Assembly: GCF_047124445.1 (NCBI RefSeq)
Contig: NZ_CP138921.1
Coordinates: 2,852,001 to 2,916,000 of the forward strand
Direction: 5' to 3'
DNA: 64,000 bases
Source: Shimia sp047124445
GTDB lineage: Bacteria; Pseudomonadota; Alphaproteobacteria; Rhodobacterales; Rhodobacteraceae
Part shown: in pieces, positions 56,385 through 63,374 of the stretch
Position numbering within the stretch: the first letter of the stretch is position 1
Layout: each line of letters starts with the position of its first letter
Program-made: the position numbers and the translations under genes
The notes under the pieces: generated by a model
The model's input: the letters and a program-made list of their open reading frames with translations, nothing else
Told to the model about the DNA's origin: nothing
Database searches by the model: none

Positions 56385-56669
56385 TTAGCCAAGAAGAACC
56401 GCGGGAAGAATGTAGTCACGCAGCGAGATAATGATCACAAAGACCACCAAAGGCGCGAGATCCAGCGGACGGGTGTCTGGCATCACACGACGTACCGGCT
56501 CGTAGATCGGCTCCAGAAGACGGTTCAGGCCGGTCCAGATTTGCGACACCAGCGGCTGGCGCAGGTTCAGGACCTGGAAATTGATCAACCAGCTCATGAT
56601 GATATGTGCCAGCATGAAGAAGAAGGCGATATCCAAGATCAGCCGCAGCGGGCCGTAAATTGCCATCAT
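56385..56669 (-). CDS. YggT-family membrane protein
   Basis: A 94-residue integral membrane protein with helices LILDIAFFFMLAHIIMSWLINF and LAPLVVFVIIISLRDYILPAV around the conserved LLEPIYEPVRRVMP loop. YggT proteins are linked to cell division and ion homeostasis, but their activity is unclear. I use the ATG at 56669, preceded by AAAGGAG; an in-frame upstream start adds 38 unconserved residues. It diverges from the thioesterase gene. Confidence 0.88.
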   Translation of the reverse strand: MMAIYGPLRLILDIAFFFMLAHIIMSWLINFQVLNLRQPLVSQIWTGLNRLLEPIYEPVRRVMPDTRPLDLAPLVVFVIIISLRDYILPAVLLG

Positions 56670-56794
56670 GAGAGGCTCCTTTGCTCTGATTGGGGCACAG
56701 TTAAGCACCGTTGCGTCAAAGCACAAGCCTGCGCTGGAATCTCGGTTGACGATGTGTTGCGGAAGGCATTGAAGGGCAGGCAAAGGAGAGCCCC

Positions 56795-57331
56795 ATGTAT
56801 CCCATCATGCGCATGGTCAAAGAGCTGATCAAATTTCGCAACGCGTCCCCGCTGCCGTTGACCGGCACCCATGTGTCCGAGCACCGCTGTTGGCCGTCTG
56901 ACATTGACCTGTGGATGGAGCTTAACAACGGGCGCACGCTGACCCTGTTTGACTTGGGCCGTATCCCGCTGGCGCAGCGCATTGGTTTGGTCGGCGTTCT
57001 GCGTCGAGAGAAGTGGAGCATGACCATGGCGGGCGCCACCGTGCGTTATCGCCGTCGCATTCGTACCTTCGAGAAGATCGAAATGCGCAGTCGGGCGGTG
57101 TTTTGGGATGACCGCTTTATCTATCTGGAGCAATCCATGTGGAAACAAAACGGTGAGTGTGCAAACCACGCGCTCTATCGGGCGGCGGTGACCGACAAGA
57201 ACGGCATTGTGACGCCAGATCGGGTGATGGAGGCCATGGGGTTGGACGAGCAATCGCCGGAAGCCCCCGATTGGGTAGCCAATTGGATTGCCGCAGAATC
57301 CACCAGACCGTGGCCCCCGATGCAGGATTAA
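56795..57331 (+). CDS. Hotdog-fold acyl-CoA thioesterase (4HBT-like)
   Basis: A 178-residue single-hotdog protein. The core DIDLWMELNNGRTLTLFDLGRIPLAQRIGL has the helix-with-acidic-residue segment of 4HBT/THEM6-like thioesterases, followed by FEKIEMRSRAVFWDDRFIYLEQSMW. These enzymes hydrolyse acyl-CoA thioesters; the substrate here is unknown. It stands alone between yggT and the MFS gene, each with its own probable control. Confidence 0.8.
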   Translation: MYPIMRMVKELIKFRNASPLPLTGTHVSEHRCWPSDIDLWMELNNGRTLTLFDLGRIPLAQRIGLVGVLRREKWSMTMAGATVRYRRRIRTFEKIEMRSRAVFWDDRFIYLEQSMWKQNGECANHALYRAAVTDKNGIVTPDRVMEAMGLDEQSPEAPDWVANWIAAESTRPWPPMQD

Positions 57332-57381
57332 CTTGCTATGGTTGTGACATCCCGTCTAAGTGTACTTGAAAGTCCGGGGGG

Positions 57382-58740
57382 ATGCGGATGTCAGAAGTTT
57401 CAGCGCGCAAGCGCATTTGGGGTTGGTTCTTTTTTGACTGGGCAAGCCAGCCATATAACACCCTCCTCATCACCTTTATTTTTGCACCATACATCAAAGA
57501 CTTGATGGGGGATGGCGCCGAGGCTCAAGCAGCCTGGGGGTTTGGCGTTGCTGCGGCTGGCATTGTCATTGCCATCCTCGCGCCGGTGCTGGGCGCCATG
57601 GCGGACAATTCCGGGAACCGACTGCGTTGGATCTGGCTGTTCTCAGCGATGTATGTGGTGGGATCCTTTGGCCTATGGTTTGCCGCGCCCGACAACTTTG
57701 ATTTGCACACCACCCTCCTGCTTTTCGCCATTGGCATGATCGGCATGGAGTTCGCCACAATCTTCACCAACTCGATGCTGCCGGAACTGGGCACCAAAGA
57801 AGAGGTGGGGCGTATCTCCGGCAATGGTTGGGCCTTTGGTTATGTCGGTGGCTTGTTTGCGCTTGTTTTGATGCTGGCGCTTTTTGCCGAGGATGCGCAG
57901 AGCGGCAAGACCATTATTGGGCTGGACCCGGCCTTTGGACTGGACGCCAGCCAGAGAGAAGGCACGCGCTTTGTTGGTCCTCTGACGGCGCTTTGGTACG
58001 CGGTGTTTATGATCCCGTTCTTTCTTTGGGTACGTGATCCGAAGCCGATCAAACCCGCAAAGGGCGCTACGGCTGGTGCACTCAAGGAAGTTTGGGGCAC
58101 CATTCAAAACCTGCCGCAGACGCCCTCTTTATTTGCCTATCTTGGCAGCTCCATGTTCTACCGCGACGCGCTGAACGGTATGTATACCTTTGGCGGGATT
58201 TACGCGGCCGGTGTGTTGAACTGGTCCGTGGTGGATGTAGGCATCTTTGGTATTCTAGCCATTATTTCCGGTGCAATCTTTGCCTGGGTCGGCGGGCGGG
58301 CTGACGAAAAACTGGGGCCGAAACCCGTTATTACCTTCTGCATCTTTGTGCTCTGTGGTGTGGCAATCGCGATTGTCTTTATCTCCCGCGAGAAGGTCTT
58401 TGGCATTGCGGTGGAAGAAACCTCCAAGCTGCCTGATGTGGCGTTTTATGTTTTGGGCGCACTGATTGGTGCGGCCGGAGGTGTGATCCAATCCGCCAGC
58501 CGCTCGATGATGGTGCGGCAGGCATTGCCGGGCAAAACTGCGGAGTCCTTTGGGCTCTACGCCTTGGCTGGCAAAGCAACCTCCTTCATTGCGCCATTTC
58601 TGATTGGTGTTGTGACCCTTTGGTCAGGCAGCCAGCAGATTGGCGTGACACCGCTGATCGCTCTTTTCCTCTTGGGTCTGATCCTGCTACGCTGGGTCAA
58701 CCCAAAGGGAGACAGCGACACATGGGCTACCGCTTCTTAA
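57382..58740 (+). CDS. MFS transporter of the UMF1/Atg22 type
   Basis: A 452-residue permease with twelve hydrophobic segments. The N-terminus RKRIWGWFFFDWASQPYNTLLITFIFAPYI is the hallmark of the UMF1 family, which includes yeast Atg22, a vacuolar amino-acid exporter. The second half has AGGVIQSASRSMMVRQALPGKTAESFGLYALAGKATSFIAPFL. The bacterial substrate is unknown. Its last 19 bases overlap mepA, so the two are likely in one operon with the next gene. Confidence 0.88.
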   Translation: MRMSEVSARKRIWGWFFFDWASQPYNTLLITFIFAPYIKDLMGDGAEAQAAWGFGVAAAGIVIAILAPVLGAMADNSGNRLRWIWLFSAMYVVGSFGLWFAAPDNFDLHTTLLLFAIGMIGMEFATIFTNSMLPELGTKEEVGRISGNGWAFGYVGGLFALVLMLALFAEDAQSGKTIIGLDPAFGLDASQREGTRFVGPLTALWYAVFMIPFFLWVRDPKPIKPAKGATAGALKEVWGTIQNLPQTPSLFAYLGSSMFYRDALNGMYTFGGIYAAGVLNWSVVDVGIFGILAIISGAIFAWVGGRADEKLGPKPVITFCIFVLCGVAIAIVFISREKVFGIAVEETSKLPDVAFYVLGALIGAAGGVIQSASRSMMVRQALPGKTAESFGLYALAGKATSFIAPFLIGVVTLWSGSQQIGVTPLIALFLLGLILLRWVNPKGDSDTWATAS

Positions 58741-59639
58741 CTGTACTGGCCCTGATCGGGCTTGCCGCGTGCAAGAATGAAGCGCCGGAGCGCACGGTTG
58801 CTGTGTCGACCCAGCAGCAGGTGCCGGTGAGCATGCAAGGCGTTCAGGCCAAACAGCTTTTTGGCGCCAAGCCTGCCGCCTCTCAACAAAGTAGCGCGCC
58901 GTTCGGCGGGTATTCCAAAGGCTGCCTCGCCGGCGGTGATATGCTGCCGGAAACTGGTCCGACATGGCAGGCCATGCGCCTGTCGCGCAACCGAAATTGG
59001 GGACATCCGGTCACAATTGACTACATCAAAGACCTCTCTGCCAAGGCTGCGCAGCAACCTGGGTGGAACGGGCTTTATATTGGGGACATCAGCCAGCCGC
59101 GCGGAGGACCGATGTTGACCGGCCACCGCTCGCATCAGCTGGGACTGGACATCGATATCTGGATGCTGCCCGCGAACCGGCTCAACCTGACTGCCGCGGA
59201 ACGTGAGAGCATTTCCTCGATTTCCATGCGTCGCGACAGGGGCGCATACGTCAACAGCAGCTGGACCAAACAGCATCATGAGATCCTGAAGGCCGCGGCC
59301 AGTGATCCTCGCGTGGCGCGGATTTTTGTCTTCCCCGGCGCCAAGGTGCAGATGTGTGACGACGCCAAAGGTGACCGCGCGTGGCTGCGGAAGATCCGAC
59401 CATGGTGGGGGCACCATTATCATTTCCATGTGCGCTTGAACTGCCCAGAGGGCACAACGGGCTGTGTGAACCAGGACCCACCGCCCAAGGGTGACGGTTG
59501 TGATGACGCAAGGCAGTGGGTGCAGGACATTCTTTTCCCGCCACCGCCAGATCCCAATGCGCCTAAACCAAAACCACGACGTGAACTTCAAATGACGGAC
59601 CTCCCACAGCAATGCGTCGCAGTTTTGCAATCGCCGTAG
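58722..59639 (+). CDS. mepA: Penicillin-insensitive murein endopeptidase (M74)
   Basis: Cuts D-Ala-meso-DAP cross-links in peptidoglycan. The 305-residue precursor begins MGYRFLTVLALIGLAACKN, with LAAC as a lipobox, so it is predicted to be an outer-membrane lipoprotein rather than a soluble enzyme as in E. coli. Zinc ligands are in GHRSHQLGLDIDIW and WWGHHYHFHVRL. The start at 58722 is in frame with a longer upstream reading that would lie in the MFS gene; the signal sequence supports the shorter one. It overlaps both neighbours. Confidence 0.93.
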   Translation: MGYRFLTVLALIGLAACKNEAPERTVAVSTQQQVPVSMQGVQAKQLFGAKPAASQQSSAPFGGYSKGCLAGGDMLPETGPTWQAMRLSRNRNWGHPVTIDYIKDLSAKAAQQPGWNGLYIGDISQPRGGPMLTGHRSHQLGLDIDIWMLPANRLNLTAAERESISSISMRRDRGAYVNSSWTKQHHEILKAAASDPRVARIFVFPGAKVQMCDDAKGDRAWLRKIRPWWGHHYHFHVRLNCPEGTTGCVNQDPPPKGDGCDDARQWVQDILFPPPPDPNAPKPKPRRELQMTDLPQQCVAVLQSP

Positions 59640-60517
59640 CGGCGTGTGTGCTCAGCGCGGGCTTGTTGGCGGGTCGTGGCCTGAGCGGCAACACCTCGAG
59701 CGATCTGGCAGAGCATGTTTCGACTTATACGTGGCGCCTACACGACGGGTGGTTTGGTGGATTTTCCGGCATCGAGCTGTCGGAAGACGGGCGGCAAATG
59801 GTTGCGATCTCGGACCGCGGGATGTTTGTGACGGGCACGTTGCAACGCGAGGTCGGTGCGGTTTCTGGTATTAAAAACGTCGAAGCATTTCGCGTGTTGG
59901 ATACCAAAGACAGCTTCCCGAAAAAGGCAGGATTGCGCGACAGTGAAGGGTTGGTCTTGCAAAAGGATGGCAAGCTTGTGGTGTCCTTTGAAGGTAAACA
60001 CAGGTTGAACCGTTTTGTGCAACCGGGAGCCAAAGCGCAGGGCATGGCTTGGCGCAAAGAGTTCAACAGGATGAAGTTGAACGGCGGGTTTGAAGCCTTG
60101 GCGATCAACAATTGGGGCAAAATTTTTGCGATTCCCGAGCAGCCGCTTGGCGATGACAGCGTGACGCAGGTCTTCACGTTGGAAAAAGGCCAATGGGAAA
60201 AGGCCTTTACCTTGCCACGCGCGAAACAGTTTCAGCCTGTGGGCGCAGATTTCGGGCCGGATGGGCGGCTGTATGTGCTGGAACGTGGGTTCAACGGCTT
60301 GGGATTTCGCGTGCGCGTCCGCAGTTTTGCCGTGGAAGGCAACACGGTAAGTGATGAAAAACTGTTGCTGCGCAAAGATATAGGTATACATGACAACCTC
60401 GAGGGTTTGGCGGTTTGGCGTGATGAGGCCGGGCGTATTCGGCTGACGATGATCTCGGATGACAACTTCCGTTTGATCCAACGCACCGAGATCGTGGAAT
60501 ATGTCCTTCCGCAATAA
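59612..60517 (+). CDS. Esterase-like activity of phytase family protein
   Basis: A 301-residue exported protein (signal FAIAVAACVLSAGLLAG) of the phytase-like esterase family (beta-propeller). Motifs such as FSGIELSEDGRQMVAISDRGMF, LRDSEGLVLQKDGKLVVSFEGKHRL and DNLEGLAVWRDEAGRIRLTMISDDNF are typical of it. The function is not established; esterase or phosphatase roles have been proposed. It overlaps mepA by 28 bases, which supports a shared envelope role. Confidence 0.85.
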   Translation: MRRSFAIAVAACVLSAGLLAGRGLSGNTSSDLAEHVSTYTWRLHDGWFGGFSGIELSEDGRQMVAISDRGMFVTGTLQREVGAVSGIKNVEAFRVLDTKDSFPKKAGLRDSEGLVLQKDGKLVVSFEGKHRLNRFVQPGAKAQGMAWRKEFNRMKLNGGFEALAINNWGKIFAIPEQPLGDDSVTQVFTLEKGQWEKAFTLPRAKQFQPVGADFGPDGRLYVLERGFNGLGFRVRVRSFAVEGNTVSDEKLLLRKDIGIHDNLEGLAVWRDEAGRIRLTMISDDNFRLIQRTEIVEYVLPQ

Positions 60518-60536
60518 AGCTTGATTTGCTGGGGTC

Positions 60537-60592
60537 CGCGCTGTAGGAGCGCTCCGTCCCGCGACGGTCGCGGGGCCAAGTCGCCGCTACCT
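60537..60592. repeat. REP-like palindromic element upstream of the YhhQ-type gene
   Basis: The run CTGTAGGAGCGCT followed by a perfect CCCGCGA-CGG-TCGCGGG hairpin (60558-60574) lies in the 96-base gap. The first arm GCGC-tgtagga-GCGC can also pair. The TGTAGGAGCG-to-TCGCGG style resembles REP sequences of gammaproteobacteria; only one copy is visible here. Confidence 0.4.
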
Positions 60593-60613
60593 TGTCAAAA
60601 CGGGCTCAGACAA

Positions 60614-61249
60614 ATGAAAACGACCTATCTTCCTGGCATCATTGCCATGGCTGCTATTGTTGTAGCCTCCAATATTCTTGTGCAATTTCTCTTTGGTCAG
60701 TGGCTGACCTGGGGGGCGTTCACCTATCCTCTCGCCTTTCTTGTGACCGACGTCATGAACCGCGTGTATGGCGCGCCCGCCGCGCGCAAAGTGGTTTTTG
60801 CCGGTTTCATCGTGGGTGTGATCTGCTCCTTCATTGGCACCCAGATCATGCTGGAAGGCGACGGCTTTACCTATCCTGCCGTGACTTTGCGCATCGCTAT
60901 CGGCTCCGGTCTCGCGTTCCTGACCGCGCAACTGCTTGATGTGGCGATCTTTGATCGGCTGCGTGCAGGCGCTTGGTGGCGGGCGCCATTGGCCTCGACG
61001 CTGATCGGCTCCTCTGTGGATACAGCCATCTTCTTCACCGTTGCTTTCAGCGGCGCACTCTCCTTAATCGAACCAGGCAACGACGTCAGCTGGGCGGGTG
61101 AAATGCTGCCTCTGCTGGGCGCGGGTCCTGTGGTGCCACTTTGGGTGAGCCTGGGCTTTGCCGATTGGTGCGTAAAACTTACGCTTGCGCTGCTCGCTCT
61201 TGTGCCGTTCCGCATGATCGTGGGGTCTTTGACAGCACGCACCACATGA
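60614..61249 (+). CDS. yhhQ: Queuosine-precursor transporter, YhhQ/VUT family
   Basis: A 211-residue integral membrane protein with six predicted helices. The VUT family, of which E. coli YhhQ is the known member, imports queuosine precursors (preQ0/preQ1) for tRNA modification. The N-terminal SNILVQFLFGQWLTWGAFTYPLAFLVTDVMNRVYG is characteristic. The ATG at 60614 is used because it begins the conserved sequence; a longer in-frame frame starts 31 codons upstream in the hairpin region. No queuosine-biosynthesis gene is adjacent. Confidence 0.88.
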   Translation: MKTTYLPGIIAMAAIVVASNILVQFLFGQWLTWGAFTYPLAFLVTDVMNRVYGAPAARKVVFAGFIVGVICSFIGTQIMLEGDGFTYPAVTLRIAIGSGLAFLTAQLLDVAIFDRLRAGAWWRAPLASTLIGSSVDTAIFFTVAFSGALSLIEPGNDVSWAGEMLPLLGAGPVVPLWVSLGFADWCVKLTLALLALVPFRMIVGSLTARTT

Positions 61250-61261
61250 TTTTGTTTGACT

Positions 61262-61290
61262 TATCTCCAACCTGTGGCAGGCTGGAGATA
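61262..61290. promoter_or_regulatory. Hairpin/dyad downstream of the yhhQ gene
   Basis: TATCTCCA (61262-61269) and TGGAGATA (61283-61290) pair perfectly, and inner CCTG/CAGG extend the stem around TGG with one mismatch. A TTGACT -35-like hexamer is at 61256-61261, immediately before it. It may be an operator at the promoter of the downstream RNA, or a 5' stem; there is no T-tract for termination. Confidence 0.5.
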
Positions 61291-61319
61291 CGCGAAATCA
61301 TCTGAAAGGAGGTGCCCAT

Positions 61320-61376
61320 TGTCTAGAGAAGCTATGGAGAACGAGGTCGGAACAGTTTGGGGAGAACGCAGCTGAG
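61320..61376 (+). CDS. Possible 18-codon micro-ORF in the structured RNA
   Basis: A TTG at 61320 follows AAAGGAGG (61305-61312) at seven bases and reads MSREAMENEVGTVWGERS before TGA. The Shine-Dalgarno sequence is within the closing helix of the RNA, so its translation could depend on RNA structure. The peptide resembles no known family. It may not be expressed. Confidence 0.3.
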
Positions 61377-61443
61377 GCAGCCCTTGGCTGACGTAAAGTC
61401 CGAATTGGTGTGATCCTAACCGACGCACCTCCAATCATCTCGA

Positions 61444-61477
61444 AGGGCTGTTTCCAACGCGGGAAGCAGCCCTTTTT
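61444..61477 (+). terminator. Intrinsic terminator upstream of arfB
   Basis: AGGGCTG (61444-61450) and CAGCCCT (61467-61473), extended by TTTCC with GGGAAG, form a 12-bp stem with loop AACGCG, followed by TTTTT. It must end a plus-strand transcript starting downstream of or reading through from yhhQ. Confidence 0.88.
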
Positions 61478-61512
61478 GCTGCCGAATTAACCTCTGAAAG
61501 TCGCCCAAATGC

Positions 61513-61557
61513 CACGTCGGTATCGCGTCGGTATTTTGACTGTATTGCGGAGGTGCA
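61513..61557 (+). repeat. 45-bp repeated intergenic element, copy 2
   Basis: Begins CACGTCGGTAT and ends TTGCGGAGGTGCA; matches 43603-43647 (reverse strand) at 39 of 45 positions with no gaps. Two GTCGGTAT units recur at 11-base spacing. It lies between the terminator and arfB. Confidence 0.75.
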
Positions 61558-61619
61558 AATTTCCAGCGCATACAATCCGGTAAATCTTAACGAACAGGCC
61601 GCGCAACGCGGAGAGAGTC

Positions 61620-62042
61620 ATGCTTCGGATAAGCGATGAGATCACAATTGAAGACTGGGAGCTGACCGAGCAGTTCATGCGCGCCAGCGGTCCCGGTGGT
61701 CAGAATGTGAACAAAGTTGCAACCGCTGTGGAGCTCCGCTTTGAGGCGGCACGCTCCCCTGCTCTGTCGGCCCCCGTGAAGGCGCGGCTCAAACGGCTCG
61801 CCGGACGGCGCTGGACAAAAGACGGCGCGATCATCATCCAATGTGATGAGACGCGTAGTCAGGCCCGCAACCGTGACATTGCGCGCGATCGTCTAGCGGA
61901 GTTGATCCGCAAATCTTTGGTGGCCCCCAAGCGCCGGATCAAGACCAAACCCACCTATGGCAGTCAGCAGCGGCGCCTGAAGGCCAAGAAAGAACGTGGC
62001 GAGGTGAAGGCCATGCGTGGGAAGGTTGGCCGCGACGATTGA
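61620..62042 (+). CDS. arfB: Alternative ribosome-rescue factor ArfB (peptidyl-tRNA hydrolase)
   Basis: A 140-residue rescue factor that releases peptides from ribosomes stalled without a stop codon. The catalytic GGQ is at residues 26-28 in RASGPGGQNVNKVATAVELRF, and a basic C-terminal tail (KPTYGSQQRRLKAKKERGEVKAMRGKV) is of the type that enters the empty mRNA channel. GGAGAGAG precedes the ATG. Upstream lie the terminator and the 45-bp element, which may influence it. Confidence 0.94.
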   Translation: MLRISDEITIEDWELTEQFMRASGPGGQNVNKVATAVELRFEAARSPALSAPVKARLKRLAGRRWTKDGAIIIQCDETRSQARNRDIARDRLAELIRKSLVAPKRRIKTKPTYGSQQRRLKAKKERGEVKAMRGKVGRDD

Positions 62043-62108
62043 TTGGTGGTTGCAGCCTCATGAGTTCGGGCGCAGTAATGGCGCGGGAGCAAATTGAGGG
62101 AGCAAGCC

Positions 62109-63374
62109 ATGTCGGACGCATTGGCGCGGCGCAAGCGGCTGTTGGGGCCACATGTCACCACATTTTACAAAGAGCCAGTGCATCTCGCACGCGGTGAAGG
62201 TGTGTGGTTGTGGGACACGGACGGACGCAAATATCTGGACTGTTACAACAACGTGCCGCATGTCGGGCATTGCCACCCGCGCGTGGTAGAGGCAATTGCG
62301 ACGCAGGCTGCGACACTGAACACCCATACACGGTATGTGCACGACGGGATTCTGGATTATGGCGAAGCGCTGACCGCGAAGTTTGACCATGACCTGACCA
62401 GCATGGTGATGGTCTGTTCCGGGTCCGAGGCCAATGATGTGGCGCTGCGCATGGCGCAGGCGATGACCGGCAAGACCGGCGTGATCACCACCGACAATAC
62501 CTATCACGGCAACACTTCGGCGGTGAGCCAGCTCAACAGCTCCAAGGTGCCGATTGGCGGTTTCAAGGATCATGTGAAACGGGTGCCCGCACCTGACAAT
62601 ATGCAGCCGGTTGGCGGCACCCGAGAAGGGCAAAAAGCGGCCTTCACCGCAGCGGTTAAGGCGGCGATTGCCGAACTTGAAGCCTCCGAACATGGGGTGT
62701 CGGCGCTGATCATCTGTCCCTACTTTGCCAACGAAGGTTTCCCGACACTGGAAGAGGGCTTCCTTGATGAGGCCGTTGCGGCGGTGAAGGCGGCGGGTGG
62801 TATTGTGATTGCTGATGAGGTGCAGCCGGGATTTGGCCGGATTGGCAGCCATTGGTGGGGCCACCAGAAGCTTGGCTTTGCGCCGGACATCGTGACTTTG
62901 GGCAAGCCGATGGCGAATGGGCATCCAGTGGCGGCGACGATCACGCGGCCGGAAATCCTGACCGCGTTTCAAGAAGGCTTCAAATACTTCAACACTTTCG
63001 GCGGCAACCCGGTGAGCGCGGCGGCGGCACATGCGGTGCTGAACGTGATTGAAGACGAAGGGCTTGTGGCGAACGCGGCGGATGTGGGTGCTTATGCGGT
63101 GGCGCAGTTGAAAGAGCTGCAGGCGCGCTATGACGTGATTACCGATGTGCGCGGCTCCGGCCTGTTCTTTGGCGTAGAACTGTGGCGCGACGGGAAACCG
63201 GCGACCGAGATTTGCACGGCGATGATTGATGAGATGCGCAATCGCGGCGTGCTGTTGCACAGCGAGGGGCGCTACGACAACACGTTAAAAATCCGCCCGC
63301 CCTGTGCGTTTGATCGCGGCAATACGGACCTGCTGGTGGAGACCATGAACGCGGCCTTTGAGGCGGTGCTATGA
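62109..63374 (+). CDS. Class-III aminotransferase / phospho-lyase-like PLP enzyme
   Basis: A 421-residue PLP-dependent enzyme. The start MSDALARRKRLLG at 62109 has a GAGGGAG site; an earlier ATG adds five residues. The PLP lysine is in TLGKPMANGHPVAATITRPE and DEVQPGFGRIGSHWW precedes it, the arrangement of the AGXT2-like branch that includes ethanolamine-phosphate and phospho-hydroxylysine phospho-lyases. The stop overlaps the start of an APH-type kinase (ATGA), so the pair may phosphorylate and then eliminate an amine. The substrate is unknown. Confidence 0.87.
   Translation: MSDALARRKRLLGPHVTTFYKEPVHLARGEGVWLWDTDGRKYLDCYNNVPHVGHCHPRVVEAIATQAATLNTHTRYVHDGILDYGEALTAKFDHDLTSMVMVCSGSEANDVALRMAQAMTGKTGVITTDNTYHGNTSAVSQLNSSKVPIGGFKDHVKRVPAPDNMQPVGGTREGQKAAFTAAVKAAIAELEASEHGVSALIICPYFANEGFPTLEEGFLDEAVAAVKAAGGIVIADEVQPGFGRIGSHWWGHQKLGFAPDIVTLGKPMANGHPVAATITRPEILTAFQEGFKYFNTFGGNPVSAAAAHAVLNVIEDEGLVANAADVGAYAVAQLKELQARYDVITDVRGSGLFFGVELWRDGKPATEICTAMIDEMRNRGVLLHSEGRYDNTLKIRPPCAFDRGNTDLLVETMNAAFEAVL

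Larger units (their letters stand above)
61291..61480 (+). ncRNA. Candidate structured small RNA or leader
   Basis: GGAGGTGC (61308-61315) pairs with GCACCTCC (61425-61432), and GTCGG (61346-61350) with CCGAC (61420-61424), closing a large domain; CAGCC-CTT-GGCTG (61378-61390) is an internal hairpin. An intrinsic terminator follows. It has a micro-ORF with a good ribosome site inside the closing stem. The transcription start is unknown. It could be an independent sRNA or the leader of arfB. No Rfam family is recognised from sight. Confidence 0.5.
61250..61619. other. Structured non-coding region upstream of arfB
   Basis: About 370 bases without a substantial gene. It contains the hairpin 61262-61290, a candidate structured RNA with micro-ORF (61291-61480), an intrinsic terminator (61444-61477) and the 45-bp element (61513-61557). 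See the separate entries. Confidence 0.6.

Noticed and set aside
60518..60613. preQ1 riboswitch before the YhhQ-type transporter
   Set aside because: The gap holds a GC-rich REP-like hairpin; no preQ1 aptamer sequence (such as the C-rich pseudoknot tail with an A-rich stretch) is visible.
61250..61480. 4.5S RNA, tmRNA or RNase P RNA
   Set aside because: None of the conserved sequences of these RNAs (for example GGAAGCAGCC of the SRP loop in context, the tmRNA tRNA-like ends or the RNase P cores) is present in the right arrangement.
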